Below, in pieces: positions 1-7,352 of a DNA stretch of 64,000 bases; the first letter of the stretch is position 1; each line of letters begins with the position of its first letter. This stretch comes from JAGOUA01 sp964428975 (lineage in GTDB: Bacteria > Patescibacteriota > Patescibacteriia > 2-12-FULL-60-25). The notes beneath the pieces are model-generated. The model did not search any database. It was not told where the DNA came from and was given only the letters and a program-made list of their open reading frames with translations. A program made the position numbers and the translations under genes. The stretch is taken from NCBI GenBank assembly GCA_964428975.1, contig CAYSAI010000003.1, positions 42,315 to 106,314 on the forward strand, read 5' to 3'.

Positions 1-122
1 CCTCGTTTGGGCGAACGATCGTGCAGTTCGACCCAAGCTCAAAAGGAGCGAAGGCGTACGAACGACTGGCGCAAGAACTTCTCGAGCGTGAACTCGATGG
101 ATTTACCATTCGTGCCTTATGA
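1..122 (+). CDS. parA: ParA-type partition ATPase, C-terminal end only
   Basis: The open frame runs from base 3 to a TGA at 120-122 and encodes the last 39 residues of a protein that starts outside the window. The visible tail contains FGRTIVQFDPSSKGAKAYE, the usual C-terminal pattern of ParA/Soj ATPases (YDPxSxGAxAYxxLAxE). The stop overlaps the parB start as ATGA, the normal parAB arrangement. ParA binds DNA when loaded with ATP and, with ParB, segregates the origin region. The catalytic motifs lie outside the window, so the call rests on this tail and on the neighbour. Confidence 0.85.
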   Translation, partial: SFGRTIVQFDPSSKGAKAYERLAQELLERELDGFTIRAL

Positions 123-1063
123 TCATGAGTAAACAGTCCGGATTAGGACGCGGTCTTGGAGCGTTAATTCCCTCGAAGTCCGTCCCCGTCGCTACGGAGA
201 CGGCCATCGTTCCTCTTTCTGATGCTAAAAAAGCGGTACTTTCGGGTCCGCCGCCGAAATCACACCTCTTGACCGCGTCGCTGACGCCGCTCGACACGCA
301 TACGTCTCGTGAAGCGTCGATCGCGTCGATTGAGGCAAATCCTCGTCAACCACGACGTTCGTTTGACCACGGCATGATGGATGATCTGATCGCGAGCGTG
401 AAAACACATGGAATTTTGCAACCACTTCTCGTGACAAAAAAAACGGATGGGAAATACCGACTCATCGCCGGCGAGCGGCGTTTGCGTGCGGCGACACTTG
501 CAGGTCTTACGAGCGTACCGATCGTGCTTCGCTCGGCGAATGAACAAGAGCAACTCGAACTTGCCCTCATCGAGAACATCCAACGACAAAATCTCAATCC
601 GCTGGAAGAAGCGTATGCGTTTGAAGAGCTCAATCGCGCGTTTGGTCTCACGCAAGAAGAAATCGCGAAGAAAATGGGAAAAAGCCGTTCACAAGTGGCG
701 AACACCGTACGCTTATTACAACTTCCAGAACTGATGCAGAACGCGCTTATGGATGGGCGCTTGAGCGCCTCGAATGCGCGTACGCTCCTCGCACTTGAAT
801 CTGACGTAGATCGCACACATCTCTTTGAAGCGATGCTGGCAAGTCGCTACACGGTGCGTCAAGCGGAAGAGCATGTAGAGACGAAAAAAGCGCGTCCACG
901 CCTGCCGGTGAATCCGAATGTGCGTCAAGCGGAAGAGCAAGTGCGAGCGTTTCTTCAATGTAAAGTCAAAATCAACCGCGCAGAAAAGGGTGATGGAGAA
1001 ATTCGCCTGCGCTTTTATTCTGATGAAGAACTCAACGCGATTTTAGAAAAGCTGCGAACGTAG
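119..1063 (+). CDS. parB: ParB chromosome-partitioning protein
   Basis: ParB binds parS sites, spreads as a CTP-dependent clamp and stimulates ParA. The 314-residue protein begins with the ParA-contact motif LGRGLGALIP (residues 9-18). A ParB/Srx domain follows, with NPRQPRR near 75, the CTP-binding GERRLRAA near 118 and ENIQRQNLNPLEEA near 150. A helix-turn-helix with GLTQEEIAKKMGKSRSQV follows near 170, then a C-terminal dimerisation region. The start overlaps the parA stop; a second ATG at 125 is an equally possible start. No parS palindrome was noticed nearby. Confidence 0.97.
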   Translation: MIMSKQSGLGRGLGALIPSKSVPVATETAIVPLSDAKKAVLSGPPPKSHLLTASLTPLDTHTSREASIASIEANPRQPRRSFDHGMMDDLIASVKTHGILQPLLVTKKTDGKYRLIAGERRLRAATLAGLTSVPIVLRSANEQEQLELALIENIQRQNLNPLEEAYAFEELNRAFGLTQEEIAKKMGKSRSQVANTVRLLQLPELMQNALMDGRLSASNARTLLALESDVDRTHLFEAMLASRYTVRQAEEHVETKKARPRLPVNPNVRQAEEQVRAFLQCKVKINRAEKGDGEIRLRFYSDEELNAILEKLRT

Positions 1064-1070
1064 GCGAGGT

Positions 1071-2558
1071 CTACTTTCCAGGAATCATGTTTTGGATCCA
1101 TGAACGAAGACCACTTTTCGCGTACTGACGAATTTTTGATCGTGCGTGGCGCGTTTTTGCAAAGTCTGACCACTCGCTATTAGGCGTTTTACGCGATTTA
1201 TTGATCATAATTTCTACCATATCTCCATTTTTGAGGGATTGGTTTAAGTGCACGTGTTCTTCGTTGACTTTCGCAGCGATAGCTGTATTGCCGATATCGG
1301 TGTGAATCGCGTACGCAAAATCAATGCAGGAACTTTCTTCTGGGAGGTCAATGACGTCGCCTTTTGGGGTAAAAACGAAGATACGATCGCGAAACATGTC
1401 GATTTTGAGATCCTCTAGCGAACGAAGATACGTTTTTTTATCGGCGAGCTCTTGTTGCACCTCCACGAGGTCTTTCACCCATTCCGGTACGTTCTTCTGA
1501 TGGTGTTTTTTGAGTTTTCGTTCATCGTAAGACCAGTGCGCAGCGATACCGTTTTCATTTTCTGCGTGCATATCTTGTGTACGAATCTGAAACTCGACGA
1601 TCTGCCCTTCTTCGCAAAAAACGGTTGTATGAAGAGAGCGATAGCCGTTCGGTTTTGGTTGAGCAATATAATCTTTGATACGCCCTTTGAGCGGCGTCCA
1701 TGTCCCATGAATCGCCCCAAGTGCCGCATAACAATCACCAACCGACGGCACGACGATACGTACGGCGATGATATCGTAAATGCGGTTGATATTCCGATCG
1801 TTTTTGAGGAGTTTTTTATAGAGCGAATAGAGGTGTTTCGCGCGTCCTTGAATTTCCGCTTCTTGCACCCCCATCTCTTTGAGGAGCGTGTCCGTCGTTT
1901 TCATGACTTGTGCAAGATAGAGCTCTTTTGCGGAGGCGGTCTGTTCGGCGAGGCTGCTCACCCACGTGTACTCTTTTGGATACGCATATCGAAATGCCGC
2001 GTCTTCGATACGACCTTTCATGTCGCCCATACCGAGACGGTTCGCGATAGGGGCGTAGATTTCAAGCGATTCAAGCGCAATGCGCGCCTGTTTTTTTGGG
2101 TCGACGTGATCAAGCGTCTCAAGATTATGCAAACGATCTGCAAACTTAATAAAGACCACGCGCACATCCGCCGCCATCGCGAGAAACATCTTGCGAAGGT
2201 TTTCGATGTAGCGTTCCATCCCACGGTACTTGATCTTTCCGAGCTTCGTGATGCCGCCTACCATTGAAGCAATATCTTTTCCGAAATCCTTTTCGAGATC
2301 GTCGAGAGTGAAGGCGGTATCTTCTGGAACATCATGCAGAAGGGTCGCGGCAATAATGGGCGCTTCAAGACGCATCTCAGCGAGGGTAAACGCCGCGGCA
2401 AGTGGGTGGATAATGTAGGGTTCGCCACTTGAACGCGTTTGTCCTTCATGGGCGATGGCAGCAAATTCATACGCGCGACGTACAAGCTGCACGTCTGCTT
2501 GGGTGTGATGCTGCTGCAGGAGTCCGCAGAGCGTATCAATAGTGTGGAGGGATGCCAT
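1071..2558 (-). CDS. rel: Bifunctional (p)ppGpp synthetase/hydrolase, Rel/SpoT family
   Basis: This protein makes and degrades the alarmone (p)ppGpp. The hydrolase domain keeps the metal motif LLHDVPED (HD at residues 75-76) and ADRLHNLETL. The synthetase domain has GRIKDYIAQPKPNGYRSLHT and EFQIRT. A TGS domain follows (DRIFVFTPKGDVIDLP). The protein is 495 residues and stops soon after TGS, so the C-terminal helical and ACT regions of full-length RelA are absent. The ATG at 2558 is chosen because Rel homology begins right there. An in-frame ATG at 2609 would leave almost no space to the divergent gene. Confidence 0.95.
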   Translation of the reverse strand: MASLHTIDTLCGLLQQHHTQADVQLVRRAYEFAAIAHEGQTRSSGEPYIIHPLAAAFTLAEMRLEAPIIAATLLHDVPEDTAFTLDDLEKDFGKDIASMVGGITKLGKIKYRGMERYIENLRKMFLAMAADVRVVFIKFADRLHNLETLDHVDPKKQARIALESLEIYAPIANRLGMGDMKGRIEDAAFRYAYPKEYTWVSSLAEQTASAKELYLAQVMKTTDTLLKEMGVQEAEIQGRAKHLYSLYKKLLKNDRNINRIYDIIAVRIVVPSVGDCYAALGAIHGTWTPLKGRIKDYIAQPKPNGYRSLHTTVFCEEGQIVEFQIRTQDMHAENENGIAAHWSYDERKLKKHHQKNVPEWVKDLVEVQQELADKKTYLRSLEDLKIDMFRDRIFVFTPKGDVIDLPEESSCIDFAYAIHTDIGNTAIAAKVNEEHVHLNQSLKNGDMVEIMINKSRKTPNSEWSDFAKTRHARSKIRQYAKSGLRSWIQNMIPGK

Positions 2559-2612
2559 AAAGGGTAGGTACGCTTTCTTGCGTCGCCCGTACGCAATCGC
2601 TAAACTCATGCC

Positions 2613-2909
2613 GTGTTTACGCTTGCGATGATCTTTGTTGGTCTCACGATTCTCGCGACGTTTTGGGTCGCGAAGTACGGTATTTGGATGTGTGAAGATG
2701 TACGAGCAGCAAAGCACGTGATGGGAGGATTTTTGCTTGTGTATGCGATTTTGGGAGTCGCGCTTAAGCTCGTTCTTCCTGCTTTTCCGGCAGATCGCGT
2801 GGCCTTTTCTTCTGTCACAGACATGTGGACGGAACCTGTGAGCGATTTTGCGTCTTCCATCGAACTTCCTGCGGTTATAGAAACGGTGTTTGCTTCAGAC
2901 GAACTCTAA
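2613..2909 (+). CDS. Small two-TM membrane protein, unknown function
   Basis: A 98-residue protein that I do not recognise. Two hydrophobic segments are visible, about residues 2-20 and 36-58, followed by a short polar tail. It starts with GTG at 2613; an internal ATG at 2628 is an alternative. It is divergent from rel, whose chosen start is 54 bases away, so the two may share a promoter region. Coding is supported by hydrophobic patterning and by lack of overlap with its neighbours. No function is proposed. Confidence 0.65.
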   Translation: MFTLAMIFVGLTILATFWVAKYGIWMCEDVRAAKHVMGGFLLVYAILGVALKLVLPAFPADRVAFSSVTDMWTEPVSDFASSIELPAVIETVFASDEL

Positions 2910-2912
2910 AGT

Positions 2913-3401
2913 CTACTTGTTGCGTGACCCCTTCTTGCTCATGAGTTTTGTGGTGTTTTTCTCTTTTGTGGAAGAGGGCCATTCGCATGAGCCGCCGTGT
3001 TCATGTCCAGGAAGAGCGACCTCTTTTTGATACGTTTCAAAGCGCGTTTCGTAGATTTTTTCGGTCATCGTATCAAGCTCGTCGTGCGTGAAGGTGTGCG
3101 TTCCTTTCTTGCCAATCGTTGTGAGAACGTCCTGTTTTGCGCGATGCCACGCCCATTCATCCGTAAACGAGAGCCACGCATGTTCCCAAAGCGCGTCTTC
3201 CGAGCGCATCGCTTCTTGCAACGCCTCATCTTGAGAAACCCCGAGCGTATGTTCGAGGCGTTCAGCGAGCGCGGGAATAGCGATCGGCTCAAGCCCACGT
3301 TCTTGCCGAAGCGCATCCTCTACAAAATAGCGTTGAACAAGCGCACGATAGAGCTCTTTTGCCTCATCAAAAGAACAGGTAAGGGTGACGATGGGTTGCA
3401 T
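2913..3401 (-). CDS. Conserved-looking hypothetical protein
   Basis: An unrecognised soluble protein of 162 residues, starting at the ATG at 3401 (MQPIVTL). A longer frame continues upstream to 3473 but would cover the end of the next gene. It is rich in charged residues and tryptophan in the middle (WEHAWLSFTDEWAWHRAK). It ends in a lysine-rich tail preceded by a Gly/His stretch (PGHEHGGSCEW). It is codirectional with two small membrane-associated genes at 3413-4535 and may form an operon with them. Confidence 0.7.
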   Translation of the reverse strand: MQPIVTLTCSFDEAKELYRALVQRYFVEDALRQERGLEPIAIPALAERLEHTLGVSQDEALQEAMRSEDALWEHAWLSFTDEWAWHRAKQDVLTTIGKKGTHTFTHDELDTMTEKIYETRFETYQKEVALPGHEHGGSCEWPSSTKEKNTTKLMSKKGSRNK

Positions 3402-3412
3402 AACGAAAACGT

Positions 3413-3880
3413 TTAGGGAGTGATCCTGACAAAGAAAGGATAGCACACGCGTCCTGCAGGATGCTCGCGCCACGCATTGAAGTGCTCTTCTGCAGGCACA
3501 AGGGCATTCAATGGAACCTTCGGACCGCGATACAGTTGGTTGTCTACATCGGAAGCTGCCTCAAACGTGGTGCACAGCTCATACGTGGTGGAAGTCATTC
3601 TCGTGTAGAGCGGGTCTTCGATCATGGAATGCGTATGCATGGGATAGTTTGTGAGAAGCTTCACAAAATCTTGTTGATAGGCAGGAAGACTGTTGCCGCT
3701 ATGAAAAGAGCTCGAAACGGCGTTTACCCCATCGGCGATACGTTGCATACGCGCTTCATCACGTTTGAGGATGCGAAGCTTTCCAGGTGTTCCTCCAAGG
3801 ATAAAGCCGCCAATGATCGTAGCAAGCGCGAGGGCGCTCACAAGAAGGACGACAAGTCTGTCGCGAGAAAGCGCTATCAT
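3413..3880 (-). CDS. Membrane-anchored hypothetical protein
   Basis: A 155-residue protein with one N-terminal membrane segment (about residues 8-29, VVLLVSALALATIIGGFILGG) and a soluble domain with two cysteines. The soluble part is probably outside the cytoplasm, judged only from the short positive N-terminus (RDR). It sits 4 bases downstream of the DUF5671-type gene, so the two are likely co-transcribed. Family unknown. Confidence 0.75.
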   Translation of the reverse strand: MIALSRDRLVVLLVSALALATIIGGFILGGTPGKLRILKRDEARMQRIADGVNAVSSSFHSGNSLPAYQQDFVKLLTNYPMHTHSMIEDPLYTRMTSTTYELCTTFEAASDVDNQLYRGPKVPLNALVPAEEHFNAWREHPAGRVCYPFFVRITP

Positions 3881-3884
3881 ACGA

Positions 3885-4535
3885 TTACGCCTGTTTCAGA
3901 CGCGTTTTTTCTGAACGAAGTTCGTAGCGAGCAAGAAAGCCCGTGACGCCGCAGACAAGGAGAATAGCGAGGACTTTCAACAGAAAACGGACCGTTGCTT
4001 CACCGCTTAAGCCTTGATACACCGTGACCATCAGCGTGATCGAAGCGGCGATCGTGGCCGCAAACGCGCCAAGATAGAGCATCCCTTGTTTTGTCGCATT
4101 TCGTGGAGCGTCAGCTGTCTCTGCTTCTGTTTTGCGAACGGACGAACTCACGAGAAAAAAGATGGGAAGAGCAACAATCAACATCGACATACCTGTACGA
4201 ATCAGCTCTTTCGCATTCGTGATCATGTACGTATCGCTCACCGCATCGGGCATCCAGACATTGAGGTACTGAAACCACAGAATCAAAAAGGCGACAGACG
4301 AGATGATGTAGGAAAGCATCTGCATGAGGTAGAGATAGCTTTCTTTCGCGAACGTGACAGGTGCGCGCACAGGAATCGCGACCGCTTCAGGCGTGACGAC
4401 AAACGCGGCGAGCGCCTCTTGGACTTCTGTCTGTTTCCAGCCGCCTTCCATCATCAATGCCTCGATTTTCTCACGAGAAACACCCTGTTTGAGAGAGCTT
4501 GCCACCGCTTCGCGAAGATCTTTTTGCATATGCAT
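3885..4535 (-). CDS. DUF5671-domain membrane protein
   Basis: A 216-residue protein. Residues 1-45 look like a small helical domain (REAVASSLKQGVSREKIEALM) of the type that precedes DUF5671 modules in CPR proteins. Four hydrophobic helices follow, with the pattern YLYLMQMLSYIISSVAFLIL and later YLGAFAATIAASITLMVTV, matching my recollection of DUF5671. Function is unknown. The ATG at 4535 or the one two codons later (4529) could start it. It heads a minus-strand group with the genes down to 2913. Confidence 0.75.
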   Translation of the reverse strand: MHMQKDLREAVASSLKQGVSREKIEALMMEGGWKQTEVQEALAAFVVTPEAVAIPVRAPVTFAKESYLYLMQMLSYIISSVAFLILWFQYLNVWMPDAVSDTYMITNAKELIRTGMSMLIVALPIFFLVSSSVRKTEAETADAPRNATKQGMLYLGAFAATIAASITLMVTVYQGLSGEATVRFLLKVLAILLVCGVTGFLARYELRSEKTRLKQA

Positions 4536-4684
4536 TCAGCTTCCCACTATGGATGCGCGGCGTCAATGGAGCATGAAGCGAGGGGTTCCTGCCTCAGCTC
4601 TTGACAACATCTCCTCTTTTTGTCCCGTTTTGCATAGGATTCCCACGCCCATTCAGGGCACTCACCCCTACGAGGTGCATCCCT

Positions 4685-5701
4685 ATGTCTACCAACCACA
4701 CATCTCTTCTCGCACAGGTTCTCACGCCGGAAATCAAGGACTACCTCTCAAAGTTCTCGACGACGAGCGGAGGAACGCTCGATCACGTGATTCGTTCTGG
4801 GCTCGAGAATCCAGATTCGTCCGTGGGAGCGTATGCGCCCGACGCCATGGCGTATGCGCTTTTTAGCGATGTTCTCAATCCGGTGATCGGGATGTATCAC
4901 GGAGTGAATCCGCTCGAAGTACGTCAGGTGACGGATTTTGATGTGAGCAAGATTCCGAACGAACCGATCGATCCAACGAAGGAAGCGATCGTGTCTACAC
5001 GCGTGCGTGTGGGGCGTAATCTCGAGGGGTTTGCCTTTGCGCCGGCGATTTCTCGTCGTGGACGTTTGCAGATTATGCACAAAGTCGCAGACGCGTTGTA
5101 TAGCCTTGAAGGGGATCTCGCGGGAGACTTCTATCAGCTTGAGGGGATGTCAGAAGAGGTGCGTCAGCAGCTCGTCAACGATCATTTCCTCTTTAAGCAG
5201 GGTGATCGTTTTCTCGAATCTGCCGGAGCGAATCGTGACTGGCCGTCTGGACGAGGCATCTTCCATAATCACGATAAGACGGCTCTCGTCTGGGTGAATG
5301 AGGAAGACCAGCTTCGTATCATCTCGATGGAAAAGGGGGGAGATTTGCGCTCGGTTTTCGATCGGCTCTCGCGCATGGTGGCACATCTTTCGAAGACGCT
5401 TACTTTCGCTATGCATCCTCGCTACGGCGCGCTTTCGTCCTGTCCGACGAACCTCGGAACGGCGATGCGAGCGAGCGTCCATGTGAAGCTTCCGCGTTTG
5501 AGCAAAACCGAGGGGTTTCAGACGTTGAGCAAAGAGCTCGGTCTTTCGATTCGTGGAACAGATGGCGAACATTCCGAATCGCAAGGCGGGGTCTACGATC
5601 TCTCGAACAAGCGACGGCTGGGTATTTCGGAGGTCGAATCCGCTCTCCTTATGTATCATGGCGTGAAGCGGCTTCTCGAAGAAGAGCGGCTTCTCGCGTA
5701 G
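4685..5701 (+). CDS. Arginine kinase (ATP:guanido phosphotransferase)
   Basis: The 338-residue protein has both phosphagen-kinase domains. The N-terminal substrate domain has GGTLDHVIRSGLENPDSSVG and Tyr50 in GAYAPDAMAY, which matches the arginine-kinase specificity loop. The catalytic domain has STRVRVGRN (105-113), WVNEEDQLRIISM with Glu208 and Arg212, and CPTNLGTAMRASVH with Cys254 and Arg263. It ends with RGTDGEHSESQGGVYD, with Arg291 and Glu296. These correspond to Limulus residues Glu225, Arg229, Cys271, Arg280, Arg309 and Glu314. The N-terminal domain is complete, so this is not the protein-arginine kinase McsB. The start at 4685 follows GAGGTG 7 bases upstream. Its role is inferred as an ATP buffer through phospho-arginine. 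Confidence 0.96.
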   Translation: MSTNHTSLLAQVLTPEIKDYLSKFSTTSGGTLDHVIRSGLENPDSSVGAYAPDAMAYALFSDVLNPVIGMYHGVNPLEVRQVTDFDVSKIPNEPIDPTKEAIVSTRVRVGRNLEGFAFAPAISRRGRLQIMHKVADALYSLEGDLAGDFYQLEGMSEEVRQQLVNDHFLFKQGDRFLESAGANRDWPSGRGIFHNHDKTALVWVNEEDQLRIISMEKGGDLRSVFDRLSRMVAHLSKTLTFAMHPRYGALSSCPTNLGTAMRASVHVKLPRLSKTEGFQTLSKELGLSIRGTDGEHSESQGGVYDLSNKRRLGISEVESALLMYHGVKRLLEEERLLA

Positions 5702-5721
5702 GAGATAGGAGGAAGGTTCCT

Positions 5722-5753
5722 GCCCCTGTGCCGTTGGTACAGGGGATTTTTGT
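5722..5753 (+). terminator. Intrinsic terminator after the arginine kinase gene
   Basis: CCCCTGT (5723-5729) pairs with ACAGGGG (5739-5745) around a 9-base loop, followed by ATTTTTGT. It lies 21 bases after the stop codon. Confidence 0.85.
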
Positions 5754-5760
5754 CTCTATG

Positions 5761-5812
5761 TAGCCAAAAATAGACCACCTCTCTTGACAAAAACAGGAAA
5801 AACAGGTAGACT
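5761..5812 (+). promoter_or_regulatory. Strong sigma-70 promoter with shared upstream element
   Basis: TTGACA (5784-5789) and TAGACT (5807-5812) are separated by 17 bases. Upstream, TAGCCAAAAAT (5761-5771) ends 12 bases before the -35 box. The same 11-mer at the same 12-base distance occurs at the promoter at 22516, so it may be an operator or UP-like element. Confidence 0.8.
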
Positions 5813-5819
5813 AGAGAAG

Positions 5820-6185
5820 TAAAAAGTTGAAAACCGATTCTGGATGACACACCGTCAGGAAGCGACAACATTAGCTTATTGGCTTCATAGACAGGAGAAC
5901 GATACAGAAAGGTCTCATATAATATTTCAGAGACGTAGGTTCGCACGGTCGTAAAGGCTGTACCGCTTTTTATCACAAATGGTGATGGGTGTTCGCTGCA
6001 TTGCAGCAACGTCTGTCACCTTTTTGTATACAGGAGGACGTACGCGTACGTCCTCTCCTGATGTGTGTGTTTCATCCTGTATGAAGCTCATGCGTGAGGC
6101 TTGCAAAGAACCAGCGATCGATCTGACGGAGGAATCTGTCGGACGATCGTGGGAGACGCAGGGCTCTCTTGAGGAGGAAGACACC
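5820..6185 (+). other. Long structured leader before the orphan gene at 6186
   Basis: No gene is supported in this 366-base stretch, although an open frame continues upstream of the start at 6186. It holds several inverted repeats. GTCTC 5912-5916 pairs with GAGAC 5930-5934. A stem-loop spans 5981-6020, with outer GGTGA/TCACC and inner GCTGCA/TGCAGC. A perfect 22-base palindrome lies at 6034-6055. A further stem has CGATCG at 6115-6120 and 6144-6149 with inner CTGAC/GTCGG. It is probably transcribed from the promoter at 5784 and could be a regulatory leader or a separate RNA. I recognise no known RNA family. Confidence 0.5.
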
Positions 6186-6755
6186 ATGTCTTTCCGATAC
6201 GACTGTGAGGTCTTCGGAGATGCGGCGGACGAAACGTTCGCCGAGGTCCAGAAGTTCATCGCCGAGCGCGGCGGGGTCGTCGAGACGGAGAAGCGGGTGG
6301 TGCCATTTTTCGACTTCGGGGGGATCTCCTTCCGTGTTGCGTTTCCGGCGTACACACCGGGACTGCGGCGCGAACTCGAGAAGAAGATCGGCAACTTTTG
6401 CGAGCGAGGCGTGCGACCGGTCGCGGGCAACCCCGTGTACCGGTACAAGACGCCGAAGGCGCCGAAGCGGGAGCTGATGAAACTCTCGTTCTCGGGAGAG
6501 AGCGCCGAGCGGATGATGCTCGCGCTCGGTATCGAGAGGGAAAGCGTCCGTCGTTTGACGACGCTCGCCCGTTGGTTCGACCAGCAGCGCGCTGGGCGCA
6601 TCGGTGAGGTCGACTGGACGCTCGTCGTCTTCAGGCGAACTCACGCGATCAACGGTCTACACGAGGGGGAGCCGGTCATCCGTCTCCACCTCCGTTATCC
6701 GAACGAGGAGGCGCTCGAAGCGGCACAGAAGCTGCCTAGCAGCGTCGCCGCCTAG
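6186..6755 (+). CDS. Orphan GC-rich protein, unknown function
   Basis: A 189-residue soluble protein without a recognised family. The start at 6186 is fixed by an excellent ribosome site, GAGGAGG at 6171-6177, 8 bases upstream. Codons end mostly in C or G, visibly more than in flanking genes. The protein is acidic at the N-terminus with alternating hydrophobic stretches (GGISFRVAFPAY, DWTLVVFRR) suggesting an alpha/beta fold. It is the first of three codirectional orphan genes (6186, 6837, 7353), each with its own hairpin or promoter signals. This could be acquired DNA. Confidence 0.75.
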   Translation: MSFRYDCEVFGDAADETFAEVQKFIAERGGVVETEKRVVPFFDFGGISFRVAFPAYTPGLRRELEKKIGNFCERGVRPVAGNPVYRYKTPKAPKRELMKLSFSGESAERMMLALGIERESVRRLTTLARWFDQQRAGRIGEVDWTLVVFRRTHAINGLHEGEPVIRLHLRYPNEEALEAAQKLPSSVAA

Positions 6756-6763
6756 GGCGCGCA

Positions 6764-6791
6764 TTGAAACGATAGGCTCTTCCTCTATTGT
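6764..6791 (+). promoter_or_regulatory. Possible promoter before the gene at 6837
   Basis: TTGAAA (6764-6769) and TATTGT (6786-6791) with a 16-base spacer. A weaker match than the neighbouring promoters. Confidence 0.4.
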
Positions 6792-6836
6792 GAACACTCC
6801 AAATCTGGGGAACTCACACAACAACGGAGGAAGAAG

Positions 6837-7160
6837 ATGAGAATTGTAGAATGTCCATATATTTGCGTGTTTCTCGAGGAGACAGAGGGGGAGGTGTGTG
6901 GAGCTTGCGGAGCGGGAGCCAAAACAACCGAGGAGGTCTGGTTCTTCCGCAAAGAAAATCGGTGGGAGCTTCACACGGATGTAGACGATAAGTGCACGGG
7001 TCGATTCAAAAGCTGTCGCGAGGTGATGTCCGAAGTTGTGGTGAAGGAACGATTCAACTCGTTTGACTTCACAGATCTTCGGCGCCCACGTGGTTGGCCT
7101 CGATCGGAATGGCGTGCGTTTCGGAAGATGTGGGAATACAGTCAGGTGATCAGGCTCTGA
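6837..7160 (+). CDS. Small cysteine-rich orphan protein
   Basis: A 107-residue protein preceded by GGAGG at 6826-6830, 6 bases before the ATG. The N-terminus carries CPYIC (Cys6, Cys10) and CGAC (Cys21, Cys24), a spacing that could bind zinc, plus two more cysteines near 55-62. The remainder is charged and rich in Trp and Arg. No family was recognised. It lies between two other orphan genes and is followed by a strong compound hairpin. Confidence 0.7.
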   Translation: MRIVECPYICVFLEETEGEVCGACGAGAKTTEEVWFFRKENRWELHTDVDDKCTGRFKSCREVMSEVVVKERFNSFDFTDLRRPRGWPRSEWRAFRKMWEYSQVIRL

Positions 7161-7166
7161 CCTACT

Positions 7167-7213
7167 GAGCGCGGGACGCTTGGGTGATACTCTCACCCTT
7201 GCTGCCCGCGCTC
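7167..7213 (+). terminator. Compound GC-rich hairpin, probable terminator
   Basis: GAGCGCGGG (7167-7175) pairs with CCCGCGCTC (7205-7213). An inner stem GGGTGA (7182-7187) pairs with TCACCC (7193-7198). Only a short TTAA follows, so termination may be weak. Confidence 0.55.
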
Positions 7214-7232
7214 TTAACGTGTACACACATCC

Positions 7233-7261
7233 TTGACAAAAGAGCGTTTTCTTGTTATCAT
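7233..7261 (+). promoter_or_regulatory. Sigma-70 promoter for the gene at 7353
   Basis: TTGACA (7233-7238) and TATCAT (7256-7261) with a 17-base spacer, about 90 bases upstream of the start codon. Confidence 0.8.
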
Positions 7262-7315
7262 ACGATACTTTTCGTGCGAGATGTTCTCGTATGAAATAGG
7301 TTCACAGAACACAAC

Positions 7316-7342
7316 CGTAGGGGCGCGATTTATCGCGCCCTA
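7316..7342 (-). repeat. REP-like palindrome (GGGCG...CGCCC family)
   Basis: GGGCGCGAT, TT, ATCGCGCCC at 7321-7340 is a perfect 9-base stem. Its flank CGTAG on the left is the reverse complement of the CTACG flank of two related elements at 24097-24166. It ends just before the ribosome site of the gene at 7353, so it could fold in that messenger's leader. Confidence 0.7.
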
Positions 7343-7352
7343 GGAGATGACC

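Noticed and set aside
4601..4684. Start of the arginine kinase at 4601
   Set aside because: The first 28 codons show no resemblance to the family, while the ATG at 4685 has GAGGTG at good spacing and the family N-terminus.
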